The notes under the pieces were generated by a model that worked only from the letters and a program-made list of their open reading frames with translations, was not told the DNA's origin and did no database searches. Shown one piece after another: positions 1 to 6,455 of a DNA stretch of 9,100 bases. This DNA comes from Planctomycetota bacterium. GTDB taxonomy: Bacteria > Planctomycetota > Planctomycetia > Pirellulales > Pirellulaceae. How positions within the stretch are numbered: the stretch's first letter is position 1; the number at the start of each line of letters is the position of its first letter. Location of the stretch: the NCBI GenBank assembly GCA_019347795.1, contig JAHWKS010000146.1, forward strand, positions 1 to 9,100, in the 5' to 3' direction. The translations under genes were made by a program, and so were the position numbers.

Positions 1-142
1 CCCCAGCTACGACTTCCTTCTTCGCAGCGCGGAAGATTCACCCGATCGAGAAGCAGCGGAGCTATTCCTGCGAGCGACGCGGCGCCTGGCCAAAGCCAGC
101 CGCAAAGGCCTGCTCCGCTATCTGATTCTGACGTTTGAGTAG
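1..142 (+). CDS. C-terminal end of an unrecognised protein (5' partial)
   Basis: An open frame enters from the left edge (first full codon at 2) and ends at TAG 140-142, giving 46 visible residues. The segment is charged and looks helical: it contains DREAAELFLRATRRLAKAS and ends in LRYLILTFE. Its composition, with mixed acidic, basic and aliphatic residues, is that of a normal soluble protein rather than the Arg/Pro/Ser-rich output typical of shadow frames in this DNA. I do not recognise the family from so short a piece. It is convergent with the next gene, and a long palindrome lies between the two stop codons. Other possibility: a chance open frame, less likely given the composition. Confidence 0.55.
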   Translation, partial: PSYDFLLRSAEDSPDREAAELFLRATRRLAKASRKGLLRYLILTFE

Positions 143-155
143 ATCTACTCATGGG

Positions 156-227
156 TGGCGGCGGAGCGAAGCGACGCCCCAGCAGCCTACGTTGCAATCT
201 CTGGGGCGTCGCTCCGCTCCGCCGCCA
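156..227. repeat. Long near-perfect palindrome between convergent genes (dispersed-repeat candidate)
   Basis: Arm 156-182 is complementary to arm 201-227, with 26 of 27 positions paired around an 18-base loop. The left arm includes GGCGGAGCGAAGCGACGCCC and the right arm GGGCGTCGCTCCGCTCCGCC. The only mismatch (A169/C214) becomes a G-U wobble in a minus-strand transcript, so RNA from the gene at 246-1361 would form an unbroken 27-bp stem. It starts 13 bases after the plus-strand stop and ends 18 bases before the minus-strand stop. There is no T-tract on either side, so a classical intrinsic terminator is not supported, although a stem this strong could still block RNA decay or transcription. 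I infer a REP/MITE-like element; a genome-wide copy count was not possible. Confidence 0.75.
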
Positions 228-245
228 GCCACTCTTCCGTGTGCC

Positions 246-1361
246 CTACCTCGCCGATCGCCAGCCGCTGTCGTCCCACTGCGTCTCGGGCGCCGCGGCG
301 GGAGTTTCGATCGCGGCGGCGGGTTGAACTTCGCTTTCGTCCGACCAGTTGATGTGCGAGTAGCTCCAGGGCGCCGTGCGGCGGAACGACGCGGTCCGGC
401 CGCGATGGTTCAACAGCGGCGGCGCGGTCGATTCGCTCGCCGGCTGGTCATCGCCGGGATACGGGATCAACTGCAGGTCGTTCGCCTGCGGCGACTGAGC
501 CGGGGCGCTCTCTTGCGGCGCTGTCGGTTGTTGCGACGACTGCGGCGGAGTGATCGGCGTCGGCGGCGCGGCGCGATACGACGATCCTTGATACGACCCC
601 TGCTGCGGCGGCGCGTTCAAGCTCGGCGGCTGATCGGCCGGAGTGGGGCCGGCGGGCGCCGTCATTGCTCCCCCCGATCCGCTCGGCGCCGGATACGTCG
701 CCGCGGGCGGATTCACCGGCGCCGAAGGAATCGTCGGGTAAGTCGGAGACGTGGCAGCGCATCCGGGGCAGTTCCCCGCGGCCGGCGCCGCATATTGATA
801 CTGCGCGGCGGGAGCGTACTGCGTAGCCGGCGCCGCGTACGTCGGCGTTGCGACGGTCGCGCCGTAGCCGACCGTCGTCGTCGGATACTGCACGTTGATC
901 GGATACGGCGATACCGGCTGCCGGGCGCCGAAGAGCCAATCGAACAATCCCACCGGCCGCCGCTGCGTCTGTAATTGCACCAGCGTGCAGCCGTTCATCG
1001 CCGTCACCGCCGTCGCGGGGCTGAGCGCCGTGGTCGGCCGATAGTACGTCACCGGCACTTGCGCCTGAACCGTCTGATACGCCTGCGGAGCGTAGTTCAC
1101 CGTCGTCGGCTGAGCGGCCTGGACGACAGGCGAATACGCCGTCGCCGCCTGACCGCAAGGCGAGCAGGATGACGGCGTCACCGGCTGACACGCAGTGACC
1201 GGCTGGCAGGCGGTGGTCGGGCAGTACAGCGCGTATTGTGTGGTTTGACGCCGGCCGAAGAGCCAATCGAGAATCGGCCCCGCATCGCTCACGGCGGGAA
1301 AGGCCCCTTGGAGGGCGATCAACACCCCGGCCAACGCCCCTCGCATCATCCGATGAGACAT
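246..1361 (-). CDS. Secreted Pro/Gln/Tyr-rich protein with two DWLFG motifs, function unknown
   Basis: This 371-residue protein begins with a Sec-type signal peptide (basic MSHRMMRGAL, a hydrophobic stretch at about 8-23, probable cleavage near SDAG at 25-28). The mature part is low in complexity, rich in Pro, Ala, Gln, Thr and Tyr, and probably disordered. A short motif occurs twice: ILDWLFGRRQ at 30-39 and LFDWLFGARQ at 139-148. Eight cysteines follow the signal region, including CSPC (66-69) and CPGC (198-201), which could form disulfides or bind metal. The frame is open back to 1529, but ATG 1361 is chosen because GGAG (1369-1372) lies 7 bases before it and the signal peptide starts right there. 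I know no enzyme domain in it; a cell-surface or envelope role is inferred. Exported proteins of this style are common in planctomycetes. Confidence 0.8.
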   Translation of the reverse strand: MSHRMMRGALAGVLIALQGAFPAVSDAGPILDWLFGRRQTTQYALYCPTTACQPVTACQPVTPSSCSPCGQAATAYSPVVQAAQPTTVNYAPQAYQTVQAQVPVTYYRPTTALSPATAVTAMNGCTLVQLQTQRRPVGLFDWLFGARQPVSPYPINVQYPTTTVGYGATVATPTYAAPATQYAPAAQYQYAAPAAGNCPGCAATSPTYPTIPSAPVNPPAATYPAPSGSGGAMTAPAGPTPADQPPSLNAPPQQGSYQGSSYRAAPPTPITPPQSSQQPTAPQESAPAQSPQANDLQLIPYPGDDQPASESTAPPLLNHRGRTASFRRTAPWSYSHINWSDESEVQPAAAIETPAAAPETQWDDSGWRSAR

Positions 1362-1387
1362 CCCCAAGCTCCGTTGTTGTGGAAAGT

Positions 1388-1401
1388 AACGATTGTTCGT
1401 T
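1388..1401. promoter_or_regulatory. Small inverted repeat AACGA-N4-TCGTT upstream of the secreted-protein gene
   Basis: The arms AACGA and TCGTT are perfectly complementary around four bases. The site is centred about 33 bases before the ATG at 1361. It could be an operator or part of the 5' leader. A 5-bp arm can easily occur by chance, so this is a weak call. Confidence 0.15.
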
Positions 1402-1602
1402 TCCAACCAGCCCCACCTGCAATCCGCCGCGCTTTGCTGTATCGCGGCTGTAGAATCGTAGGTCACGCTCCCAGGGCCGGAAAGCAAGAAAACGGAAAAA
1501 AGGCTCAAGTTCGCGTCCACGCCCGTCACGCATTGCGCGGAGGCAGACGCGGCGATCCTGAGTGAGGAGAGAAGCCGGGCAAACGGCGCCGGTTAGCGAA
1601 GC

Positions 1603-1639
1603 GCAGCCGCCCGGTTCCTCCCGACCACCGGCGGGCTGC
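1603..1639. repeat. GC-rich imperfect hairpin
   Basis: GCAGCCGCCCGG (1603-1614) pairs with CCGGCGGGCTGC (1628-1639) at 10 of 12 positions across a 13-base loop. A second pairing, CCGGGC (1575-1580) with GCCCGG (1609-1614), competes with it. No T-tract follows on either strand. It may be part of a larger repeat or structured RNA with the neighbouring element at 1669-1743. Confidence 0.35.
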
Positions 1640-1668
1640 CAGGCGCCATCATGACTTCTACAACGAAC

Positions 1669-1743
1669 GGGGTCGGGGGATGTTTTTCGGCCATGGCCTG
1701 CGCGACATGGCTACAACCTCGATCGAAAACACATCCCCACCCC
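1669..1743. repeat. Inverted repeat with about 20-base arms behind the small-protein gene
   Basis: Arm 1669-1688 (GGGGTCGGGGGATGTTTTTC) and the reverse complement of arm 1725-1743 (GGGGTGGGGATGTGTTTTC) match except for one extra base and one or two substitutions. The 36-base interval contains the perfect 10-base palindrome GGCCATGGCC (1689-1698). The element begins 21 bases after the stop of the minus-strand small gene, so it could act as its transcript end or 3' stabiliser, but there is no clear T-tract. It may equally be a dispersed non-coding repeat. Confidence 0.5.
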
Positions 1744-1764
1744 TTCGGCGGCGCCCCTTCCACG

Positions 1765-2007
1765 TCACAACATGCTCGGGCTGGGGTTATGAGGAACGGT
1801 CGCGGGGTCATCCTCGGTCAGCGGCTGCGCTGACTTCTCCCATCGCCGGCAACTCGCCAGCGCGCTTCCCTGCTCGAACTTGCCGGCGCCGCCGCCGTGG
1901 TCTTCGAGCGTCGCCCACCGCACGTACGCCGAAAGCTGCTGGTCGGAGTCGAAGGTCGCGACCAACCGTCGCACGTCGTCCTTCTTGAAACCGTAGAGGT
2001 AGTGCAT
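1765..2007 (-). CDS. Small hypothetical protein ending in HNPSPSML
   Basis: This 80-residue protein starts MHYLYGFKKDDVRRLVATFD and contains SDQQLSAYVRWATLE, GKFEQGSALASC and LTEDDPATVPHNPSPSML. Its composition is that of a real soluble protein, with no signal peptide or membrane segment and a single cysteine. The pattern resembles short conserved hypothetical proteins I associate with planctomycetes, but I cannot name a domain or function. The frame is open to 2031. ATG 2007 is preferred because AAGGAG (2018-2023) stands 10 bases upstream and the conserved-looking part begins here. The start lies 14 bases after the stop of the upstream phosphodiesterase gene, so the two are probably co-transcribed. 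Confidence 0.7.
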   Translation of the reverse strand: MHYLYGFKKDDVRRLVATFDSDQQLSAYVRWATLEDHGGGAGKFEQGSALASCRRWEKSAQPLTEDDPATVPHNPSPSML

Positions 2008-2017
2008 CGGAGGAAAG

Positions 2018-2024
2018 CTCCTTA
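2018..2024 (-). promoter_or_regulatory. Ribosome binding site fused to the stop codon of the preceding gene
   Basis: On the minus strand the sequence reads TAAGGAG: the TAA stop of the phosphodiesterase gene (2022-2024) supplies the first bases of the AAGGAG site for the small protein that starts at 2007. This favours translational coupling, since a terminating ribosome sits on the next gene's binding site. GGAG (2018-2021) can also pair with CTCC (2009-2012) across 5 bases, a weak 4-bp hairpin that would partly mask the site. Confidence 0.6.
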
Positions 2025-3404
2025 GGGCCACTTCAGGATCTTCGTCAGCGGCTTGCCGTCCGCCGAGGGCAGCGAAATGCCGAGTAGCGCGGCAATGGTG
2101 GGGGCGACGTCGAGGTTCGAGACGCGGCCGAGCGAAACGCCGGATTTCACGCCGTAGCCGGAAATGACCAGGCTTCCGAGCATGTCGGGATCGCCGGGGA
2201 GGTAGCCGTGCGTGCCTCCCCGGGCGGCGCGGCGGGCCACCGGCGCCTCGCCGGAATGGTCGTCGCTGAAGGCGTAGCCCGATTTAGCCGAGAGCCACAG
2301 ATCAGGGGCGCGGGGATCTTCCGCCCGCGTCGGCTGTCCGATGGAGGCGAAATCGTCCGGACCGATCACCGCGGCGACGCCTTCCAGCGATTCAAACGCT
2401 TCGGTCAATTCGGCGGCGATCTCGGCGCGGCGCTCGTCGTCAAGGATGTAAATCATGCACCCGCCGCCTTGCGAGACGGCGAAGGCCCGCTTCTCGCCGA
2501 GCTTCCCGTCTTCGACCGTGAGCAGCCCCTTTTGACGCAGCAGCACATTGGGACGGATGTCATGCTCGATGGGAAAGAAACCGTGATCGCTGGCGATGAC
2601 GAACGTTGTTTTCTCGCCATAAGGCGATCGCTTCGCGAACTCCACCAGATCGTGGAGGCGATCGTCGGCGTAGCTCACCGACCAGTACGCCTCCGGCGAA
2701 CGCGGGCCGTGCTTATGTTGCACGTGATCGACCTCGACCAGGTGGATCATGAGCAGGTTGGGCGGATGGTGCTCGAAGAGGTGGCGGGCCATCCGCGTGT
2801 AGAGCCAGTCCCGGGGAACGCCGCCTCCTTGCTCGCGGGTCCACGCTCCATGCCGGTCGACGGGAATTCCCGCCGCGGTCAGCTCCGCCAGCCAGGGACG
2901 CGTGCCGTACTGCGGCCAGGCCTCATCGCCGAACATGTCGGGGACGGTCCAGTCGAGCGTCTTCGCGTTCCGCGTGGCTGGCCAGACAATTCCCGCCGTC
3001 ACCAGACCGGCGTCGTGTGCGGCGTCATACACCGTGGGCGAGCGGACGATCTCATCCTTGTCGAACAGCGGATCGGGAATGAAAGGGACTTTACTTCCCG
3101 ACTCGCGATCGAGATAGTTGTTTCCGATGACGCCATGCCTGGCCGGCGGAACGCCCGTTACAAGTGTCGTGTGATTCGGCCAGGTGACCGACGGGAATGA
3201 GCAGACCAGCCCCTCTGCCCGAGCGCCCTCGCGAGCCAGCCGCCGCAGCGTGGGAAGATCGGCTTTCGGGTCATCGAGATAAAAGCCGGCCAGACCGTCC
3301 ACGCTCACCAGCACCAGGCAGCCGTCCTTGTGCGGCTCGGCGCCGGCGGCAGGCGCCGCGATCGCGGCGGCGGCGAAGAGGCAACGGGCGAGAAAGCTTC
3401 GCAT
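2022..3404 (-). CDS. Exported type I phosphodiesterase / nucleotide pyrophosphatase family protein
   Basis: This 460-residue member of the alkaline phosphatase superfamily (type I phosphodiesterase/nucleotide pyrophosphatase, PF01663-like) hydrolyses phosphodiester or pyrophosphate bonds with two metal ions. A Sec signal peptide covers about 1-22 (SFLARCLFAAAAIAAPAAGA), so it acts outside the cytoplasm. All metal and catalytic residues are visible: D36 in SVDG, the nucleophile T74 in PSVTWPNHTT (NPP pattern TFPN), D226 and H230 in VEVDHVQHKHGP, D273-H274 in ASDHGF, and H399 in GGTHGY. Length is normal for the family and I see no break. The frame can also start at GTG 3407. AGGAG (3413-3417) is 8 bases from ATG 3404 and 5 from the GTG, so the ATG is preferred. 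The small-protein gene follows at once. Substrate is unknown: nucleotides, phospholipid head groups or other diesters are all possible. Confidence 0.93.
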   Translation of the reverse strand: MRSFLARCLFAAAAIAAPAAGAEPHKDGCLVLVSVDGLAGFYLDDPKADLPTLRRLAREGARAEGLVCSFPSVTWPNHTTLVTGVPPARHGVIGNNYLDRESGSKVPFIPDPLFDKDEIVRSPTVYDAAHDAGLVTAGIVWPATRNAKTLDWTVPDMFGDEAWPQYGTRPWLAELTAAGIPVDRHGAWTREQGGGVPRDWLYTRMARHLFEHHPPNLLMIHLVEVDHVQHKHGPRSPEAYWSVSYADDRLHDLVEFAKRSPYGEKTTFVIASDHGFFPIEHDIRPNVLLRQKGLLTVEDGKLGEKRAFAVSQGGGCMIYILDDERRAEIAAELTEAFESLEGVAAVIGPDDFASIGQPTRAEDPRAPDLWLSAKSGYAFSDDHSGEAPVARRAARGGTHGYLPGDPDMLGSLVISGYGVKSGVSLGRVSNLDVAPTIAALLGISLPSADGKPLTKILKWP

Positions 3405-3438
3405 CACGGGTTCTCCTGGTTTCGCGGATCGCTATCCT

Positions 3439-3467
3439 GGTATAGTCCGCTCGCGGCGGCGACACAA
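3439..3467 (-). promoter_or_regulatory. Candidate sigma70-type promoter for the phosphodiesterase gene
   Basis: On the minus strand TTGTGT (3462-3467) and TATACC (3439-3444) are separated by 17 bases. Transcription would start near 3432, leaving a leader of about 28 bases that contains the AGGAG site. The hexamers are imperfect and the consensus is borrowed from better-studied bacteria. The site lies in the 138-base gap shared with the divergent metallophosphoesterase gene, for which no equally good promoter was found. Confidence 0.3.
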
Positions 3468-3542
3468 GTGAGCGGTCAACTTCGCGACGCGGTTCTCGTC
3501 TTCCCCGTCGAGGCAGGTTTGATAGGAGTCAGGCAACCAGGT

Positions 3543-4445
3543 ATGACTCAGCATCTCACCACGCTCCATCGCCGTTCATTCATGCTTTCGCTCGGCGCCG
3601 GCGCGCTGATGTTTCGCCCGCGATGTCTGGCGGGCGCGGAGCGGCTGTCGCGACTGTCGTTCATCGTCGTCAGCGATACGCATCTGGGCTACCGCGATCA
3701 GGAGCACGCCGAGCGGCAATGGGACAAGACGGCGGCGGAGATCGGCCAGGCCGAAGGCGAATTCGTGCTGCACCTGGGGGACGTGGTGGACGGCGGACGC
3801 GAGCCGCAATACCCGAAGTACGCGGCCATTCGACGGACGATCGAGAAGCCCGTGTACGAGATTCCCGGGAACCACGATCCGCAGCCGCTCTTCGAGAAGT
3901 ATGTCCGCAGCCCCGTTGATGCGGCCGTGGAGCATGATTGGTTGCAGGTGCTGCTGTTGAACAATTCGCGGACCGACTCGCACGACGGATTCATCTCGGA
4001 CGAGCAGATCGCCTGGCTCGAGGAGCAATGCCGCCTGGCGACGGAGATAGGCCAGTTCGTCCTGATCTGCATGCACGTGCCGGCCCATACGAACCGCCAC
4101 CCTGACCGCGGCTGGCATGTCAAGCCGGAGCATGGACAGCGGGAGTTCTACGACGTGATTGATCGTCACGCGGATCGGGTGCTGGCACTTTTCCACGGGC
4201 ACTTTCATAACGGCGTGCGCGGCTGGGACGATCGGGCGCCGGTGCATGAGATCGCCTTTCCTTCGGCGCTTTACAACCGCGACCGCCGCCTCGAAGCCCA
4301 AAACGCGCCGGGATACAACTTGCCCGAGTTTCGGCCGGGGTTCACGCTGGTGACGATCGACGCGGGGGCGATGACGCTGCGATACCAATGCGTGGGCGCG
4401 GCGTCCGAGGCCGCCAAGACATCCGAATTAATGCAGCTACGCTAA
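3543..4445 (+). CDS. Tat-exported calcineurin-like metallophosphoesterase
   Basis: This 300-residue protein of the calcineurin-like metallophosphoesterase family (PF00149) hydrolyses phosphate mono- or diesters using a two-metal centre. All five sequence blocks are present in order: D45-T-H47 (VSDTHLG), G79-D80 (HLGDVVDGG), G109-N-H-D112 (PGNHDP), H178 (MHVPAH) and G219-H-F-H222. The N-terminus has a twin-arginine signal (HRRSFMLSLGAGALMF, residues 9-24), suggesting folded, metal-loaded export. ATG 3543 is chosen because it places the RR motif about ten residues in. Its binding site is poor: AGGAG (3524-3528) is 14 bases away. TTG 3519, with GAGG 5 bases before it, would add eight residues and is a real alternative. 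MscS follows after 19 bases. Substrate cannot be told from sequence. Confidence 0.92.
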   Translation: MTQHLTTLHRRSFMLSLGAGALMFRPRCLAGAERLSRLSFIVVSDTHLGYRDQEHAERQWDKTAAEIGQAEGEFVLHLGDVVDGGREPQYPKYAAIRRTIEKPVYEIPGNHDPQPLFEKYVRSPVDAAVEHDWLQVLLLNNSRTDSHDGFISDEQIAWLEEQCRLATEIGQFVLICMHVPAHTNRHPDRGWHVKPEHGQREFYDVIDRHADRVLALFHGHFHNGVRGWDDRAPVHEIAFPSALYNRDRRLEAQNAPGYNLPEFRPGFTLVTIDAGAMTLRYQCVGAASEAAKTSELMQLR

Positions 4446-4464
4446 CCGTGCGCGGGAGGCCCTC

Positions 4465-5577
4465 ATGACGTGGCAAGAGTACTGGGCGGAGTGGTCGCGC
4501 CGGCTGGCGCTGGACCGCGCGTTCTATGGCAACTCGACCCAGCAATGGCTGATCGCGCTGGCGATCTTCATCGGCGGGATCATTCTGTTCCCGATTATCC
4601 AGGCGATCCTCGTCCGCCGTCTCGCGAAGCTGGCCGAACGCTGGGAGTCGATCTGGGACGACAGCGCCGTGGAGGCGTTCCGCAACACGAGGTTCTGGTT
4701 CCTCCTGGTGCTGGCGTTGTATCTGGGAACACTGGTGCTGGTGCTGCCGGTCAAGGTGCGCGACCTGGTCGAGGCGGCCGCGATCCTAGCCTTGCTCGCC
4801 CAGGCCGCGGTGTGGGGCAATGTGGCGATCAACGTCGGGCTGGAAAAGTACTCCAAGCGGCAGCGGGAAAAGGACCCGGCGGCCGTGACCACCATGTCGG
4901 CGGTCAGCTTCATCGGCAAGCTGGCGCTGTTCTCGGTGCTGCTGCTCTTGGCGCTGGACAACGTGGGGATCGACGTTACCGCCCTCATCGCCGGTCTGGG
5001 GATCGGCGGCATCGCGGTGGCCCTGGCGGCGCAGAACATTCTGGGCGACCTGTTCGCCTCGCTCTCGATCGTGCTGGACAAGCCGTTCGTGCTGGGCGAC
5101 TTCATCATCGTCGGCGACTTCTTGGGCTCGGTCGAGAAGATCGGCCTCAAGACCACGCGGCTGCGAAGCCTGTCGGGGGAGCAGCTCGTGATCTCCAACA
5201 ATGACCTGCTGCAAAGCCGCATCCGCAACTACAAGCGGATGGTCGAGCGGCGGATCGTGTTCTCGCTGGGCGTCACGTACGACACGCCGCGCGAGATGCT
5301 GTCCGCCATTCCCGGCATGGTGCGCGAGATCATTGAGGCCCAATCCGACGTGCGTTTCGACCGGGCGCACTTCAAGGAATTCGGCGCCTACTCGCTTAAT
5401 TTCGAGGTGGTCTACTACATCCTCTCCGGCGACTTCAACCTCTACATGGACCGCCAGCAGGCGATCAACCTCGCCATCTACGACCGCTTCACCGAGCAGC
5501 AGATCGAATTCGCCTTCCCCACCCAGACGCTCCTCTTGGAGAAGCCCGGCGGCGGGTCGGGAAGGCCTGCCGATTAA
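4465..5577 (+). CDS. MscS-family small-conductance mechanosensitive ion channel
   Basis: This 370-residue inner-membrane channel would open under membrane tension to release solutes on hypo-osmotic shock. Hydrophobic segments lie at about 27-50, 76-95, 101-125, 146-166 and 169-203. The last is the pore helix with the Gly/Ala-rich MscS signature (ALIAGLGIGGIAVALAAQNI, 173-192), followed by LDKPFVLGDFI (204-214). The cytoplasmic beta domain has GSVEKIGLKTTRLRSLSGEQ (221-240) and ISNNDL (243-248), and the C-terminal part includes FPTQTLLL (351-358). Two more N-terminal helices than the three-helix E. coli MscS place it among the extended MscS homologues. ATG 4465 has GGGAGG (4454-4459) 5 bases upstream. 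It starts 19 bases after the metallophosphoesterase gene, so the two probably form an operon. I withhold the symbol mscS because the subfamily is uncertain. Confidence 0.95.
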   Translation: MTWQEYWAEWSRRLALDRAFYGNSTQQWLIALAIFIGGIILFPIIQAILVRRLAKLAERWESIWDDSAVEAFRNTRFWFLLVLALYLGTLVLVLPVKVRDLVEAAAILALLAQAAVWGNVAINVGLEKYSKRQREKDPAAVTTMSAVSFIGKLALFSVLLLLALDNVGIDVTALIAGLGIGGIAVALAAQNILGDLFASLSIVLDKPFVLGDFIIVGDFLGSVEKIGLKTTRLRSLSGEQLVISNNDLLQSRIRNYKRMVERRIVFSLGVTYDTPREMLSAIPGMVREIIEAQSDVRFDRAHFKEFGAYSLNFEVVYYILSGDFNLYMDRQQAINLAIYDRFTEQQIEFAFPTQTLLLEKPGGGSGRPAD

Positions 5578-5668
5578 AGAGACGGCCTCCGCGGCGGTAA
5601 GTACGACAAGACATTACGCCTTCGTTCGCCCTGAGGTTGATTCACGCACGCGGTCAAAGTCGAAACGT

Positions 5669-6436
5669 TCACCTAGCGGCCATGCGCACGGCCCCGTCGA
5701 GGCGAAGGACGGCGCCGTTGAGCATGGGGTTCTCGATCACGTGCTGGGCGAGGGCGGCGAACTCGCGGGGATCGCCGAAGCGGGGCGGGAAGACGGTCTG
5801 GCCGGCGAGCGACTCGCGGACCGACTCGAGAGCGGCTTGCATCATTGCCGTCTCGAAGATGCCGGGAGCGATGGCCACAACGCGGATGCCGAGCTTCGCC
5901 AGCTCCCGCGCAGCCGGGAGCGTCATGGAGGCGACGCCACCCTTGGACGCCGCGTAAGCCGCCTGGCCGATCTGCCCCTCGAAGGCGGCGACCGAGGCGG
6001 TGTTGATGATCACGCCCCGCTCGCCGTCGTCGCCGACCGGCGGCAAGGCGGCCATCGCGGCGGCCGCCAGCCGCAGCACATTGAACGTTCCCACAAGGTT
6101 GACGTTCACTACCCGCGCGAACATCTCCAGATCGTGCGGCCCCTCGCGCCCGACGATCCGGGCGCCATCGAGAATCCCCGCACAGTTCACCACGCCGCGC
6201 AGCGGGCCCAATCGCGAAGCGGCGTCGATGGCGGCCTGGACGCTATCAGGATCGGTCACATCTGTTTCGACGAACGCGGCCCGCTCGCCGAGCTGCGACG
6301 CGATCGCCTCTCCCTTCGCCGCATCGCGATCGGCCGCGATCACCGAGGCCCCCGCCGCATGAAACCGCACCGCACACGCGGCCCCCAGTCCCGAGGCGCC
6401 GCCGGTAACGAGAAACGAGTGACCGGCGAGTTGCAT
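5669..6436 (-). CDS. Short-chain dehydrogenase/reductase, 3-hydroxyacyl-CoA dehydrogenase type 2-like
   Basis: This 255-residue classical SDR has the nucleotide-binding TGGASGLG (11-18), D36 after the second strand (pointing to NAD rather than NADP), NCAG (84-87), and the catalytic residues S148, Y161 and K165 (YAASK). The segments YAASKGGVASMTLPAARELA, FPPRFGDPREFAALAQHVIE and ENPMLNGAVLRLDGAVRM are characteristic of the HSD10 / type II 3-hydroxyacyl-CoA dehydrogenase branch. The likely reaction is oxidation of 3-hydroxyacyl-CoA to 3-ketoacyl-CoA in the cytoplasm, as in beta-oxidation; related hydroxy substrates are possible. No clear Shine-Dalgarno precedes ATG 6436. The gene begins 19 bases after the stop of the peroxidase gene on the same strand, so it may be read on the same transcript. 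It is convergent with MscS across 91 bases (5578-5668), where I see no strong terminator. Confidence 0.92.
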   Translation of the reverse strand: MQLAGHSFLVTGGASGLGAACAVRFHAAGASVIAADRDAAKGEAIASQLGERAAFVETDVTDPDSVQAAIDAASRLGPLRGVVNCAGILDGARIVGREGPHDLEMFARVVNVNLVGTFNVLRLAAAAMAALPPVGDDGERGVIINTASVAAFEGQIGQAAYAASKGGVASMTLPAARELAKLGIRVVAIAPGIFETAMMQAALESVRESLAGQTVFPPRFGDPREFAALAQHVIENPMLNGAVLRLDGAVRMAAR

Positions 6437-6455
6437 GATGGTTAGACGTGCCAGA

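Larger units (their letters stand above)
1362..1764. other. Gene-free stretch with inverted repeats
   Basis: I see no credible gene in these 403 bases between the start of the minus-strand secreted protein and the stop of the minus-strand small protein. Short open frames exist on both strands, but they have biased, shadow-like compositions. The right part (about 1575-1745) is rich in inverted repeats, listed separately. The left part should hold the promoter of the 246-1361 gene, but no convincing -35/-10 pair could be picked out. A small palindrome lies at 1388-1401. Confidence 0.6.

Noticed and set aside
156..227. Reading the palindrome as a classical intrinsic terminator
   Set aside because: No T-run follows the stem on either strand, so it is listed as a repeat instead.
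135..974. Plus-strand 279-codon open frame
   Set aside because: The product is extremely Arg-rich and lies antisense to the signal-peptide-bearing gene at 246-1361. It is a GC-driven shadow frame.
448..1533. Minus-strand 361-codon open frame overlapping the secreted-protein gene
   Set aside because: It runs in another frame of the same strand, with Arg/Gly/Asp-rich content, no binding site and no recognisable motif.
1593..1833. Small open frames on both strands (minus 1593-1811, plus 1651-1833)
   Set aside because: They mirror each other over the inverted repeat and have no good ribosome site; their composition follows the repeat rather than a protein.
2208..3200. Plus-strand 330-codon frame opposite the phosphodiesterase
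   Set aside because: The minus-strand frame has every catalytic residue of its family; this one has no domain and lies fully antisense to it.
5578..5668. Possible bidirectional terminator between the convergent MscS and SDR genes
   Set aside because: Only short GC-rich self-complementary bits (such as AGGCC/GGCCT near the MscS stop) are present, without a stable stem plus T-tract.
5201..6445. Plus-strand 414-codon frame spanning the MscS end and the SDR
   Set aside because: It crosses two well-supported genes, starts inside MscS, and begins with low-complexity Ser/Thr/Arg sequence.
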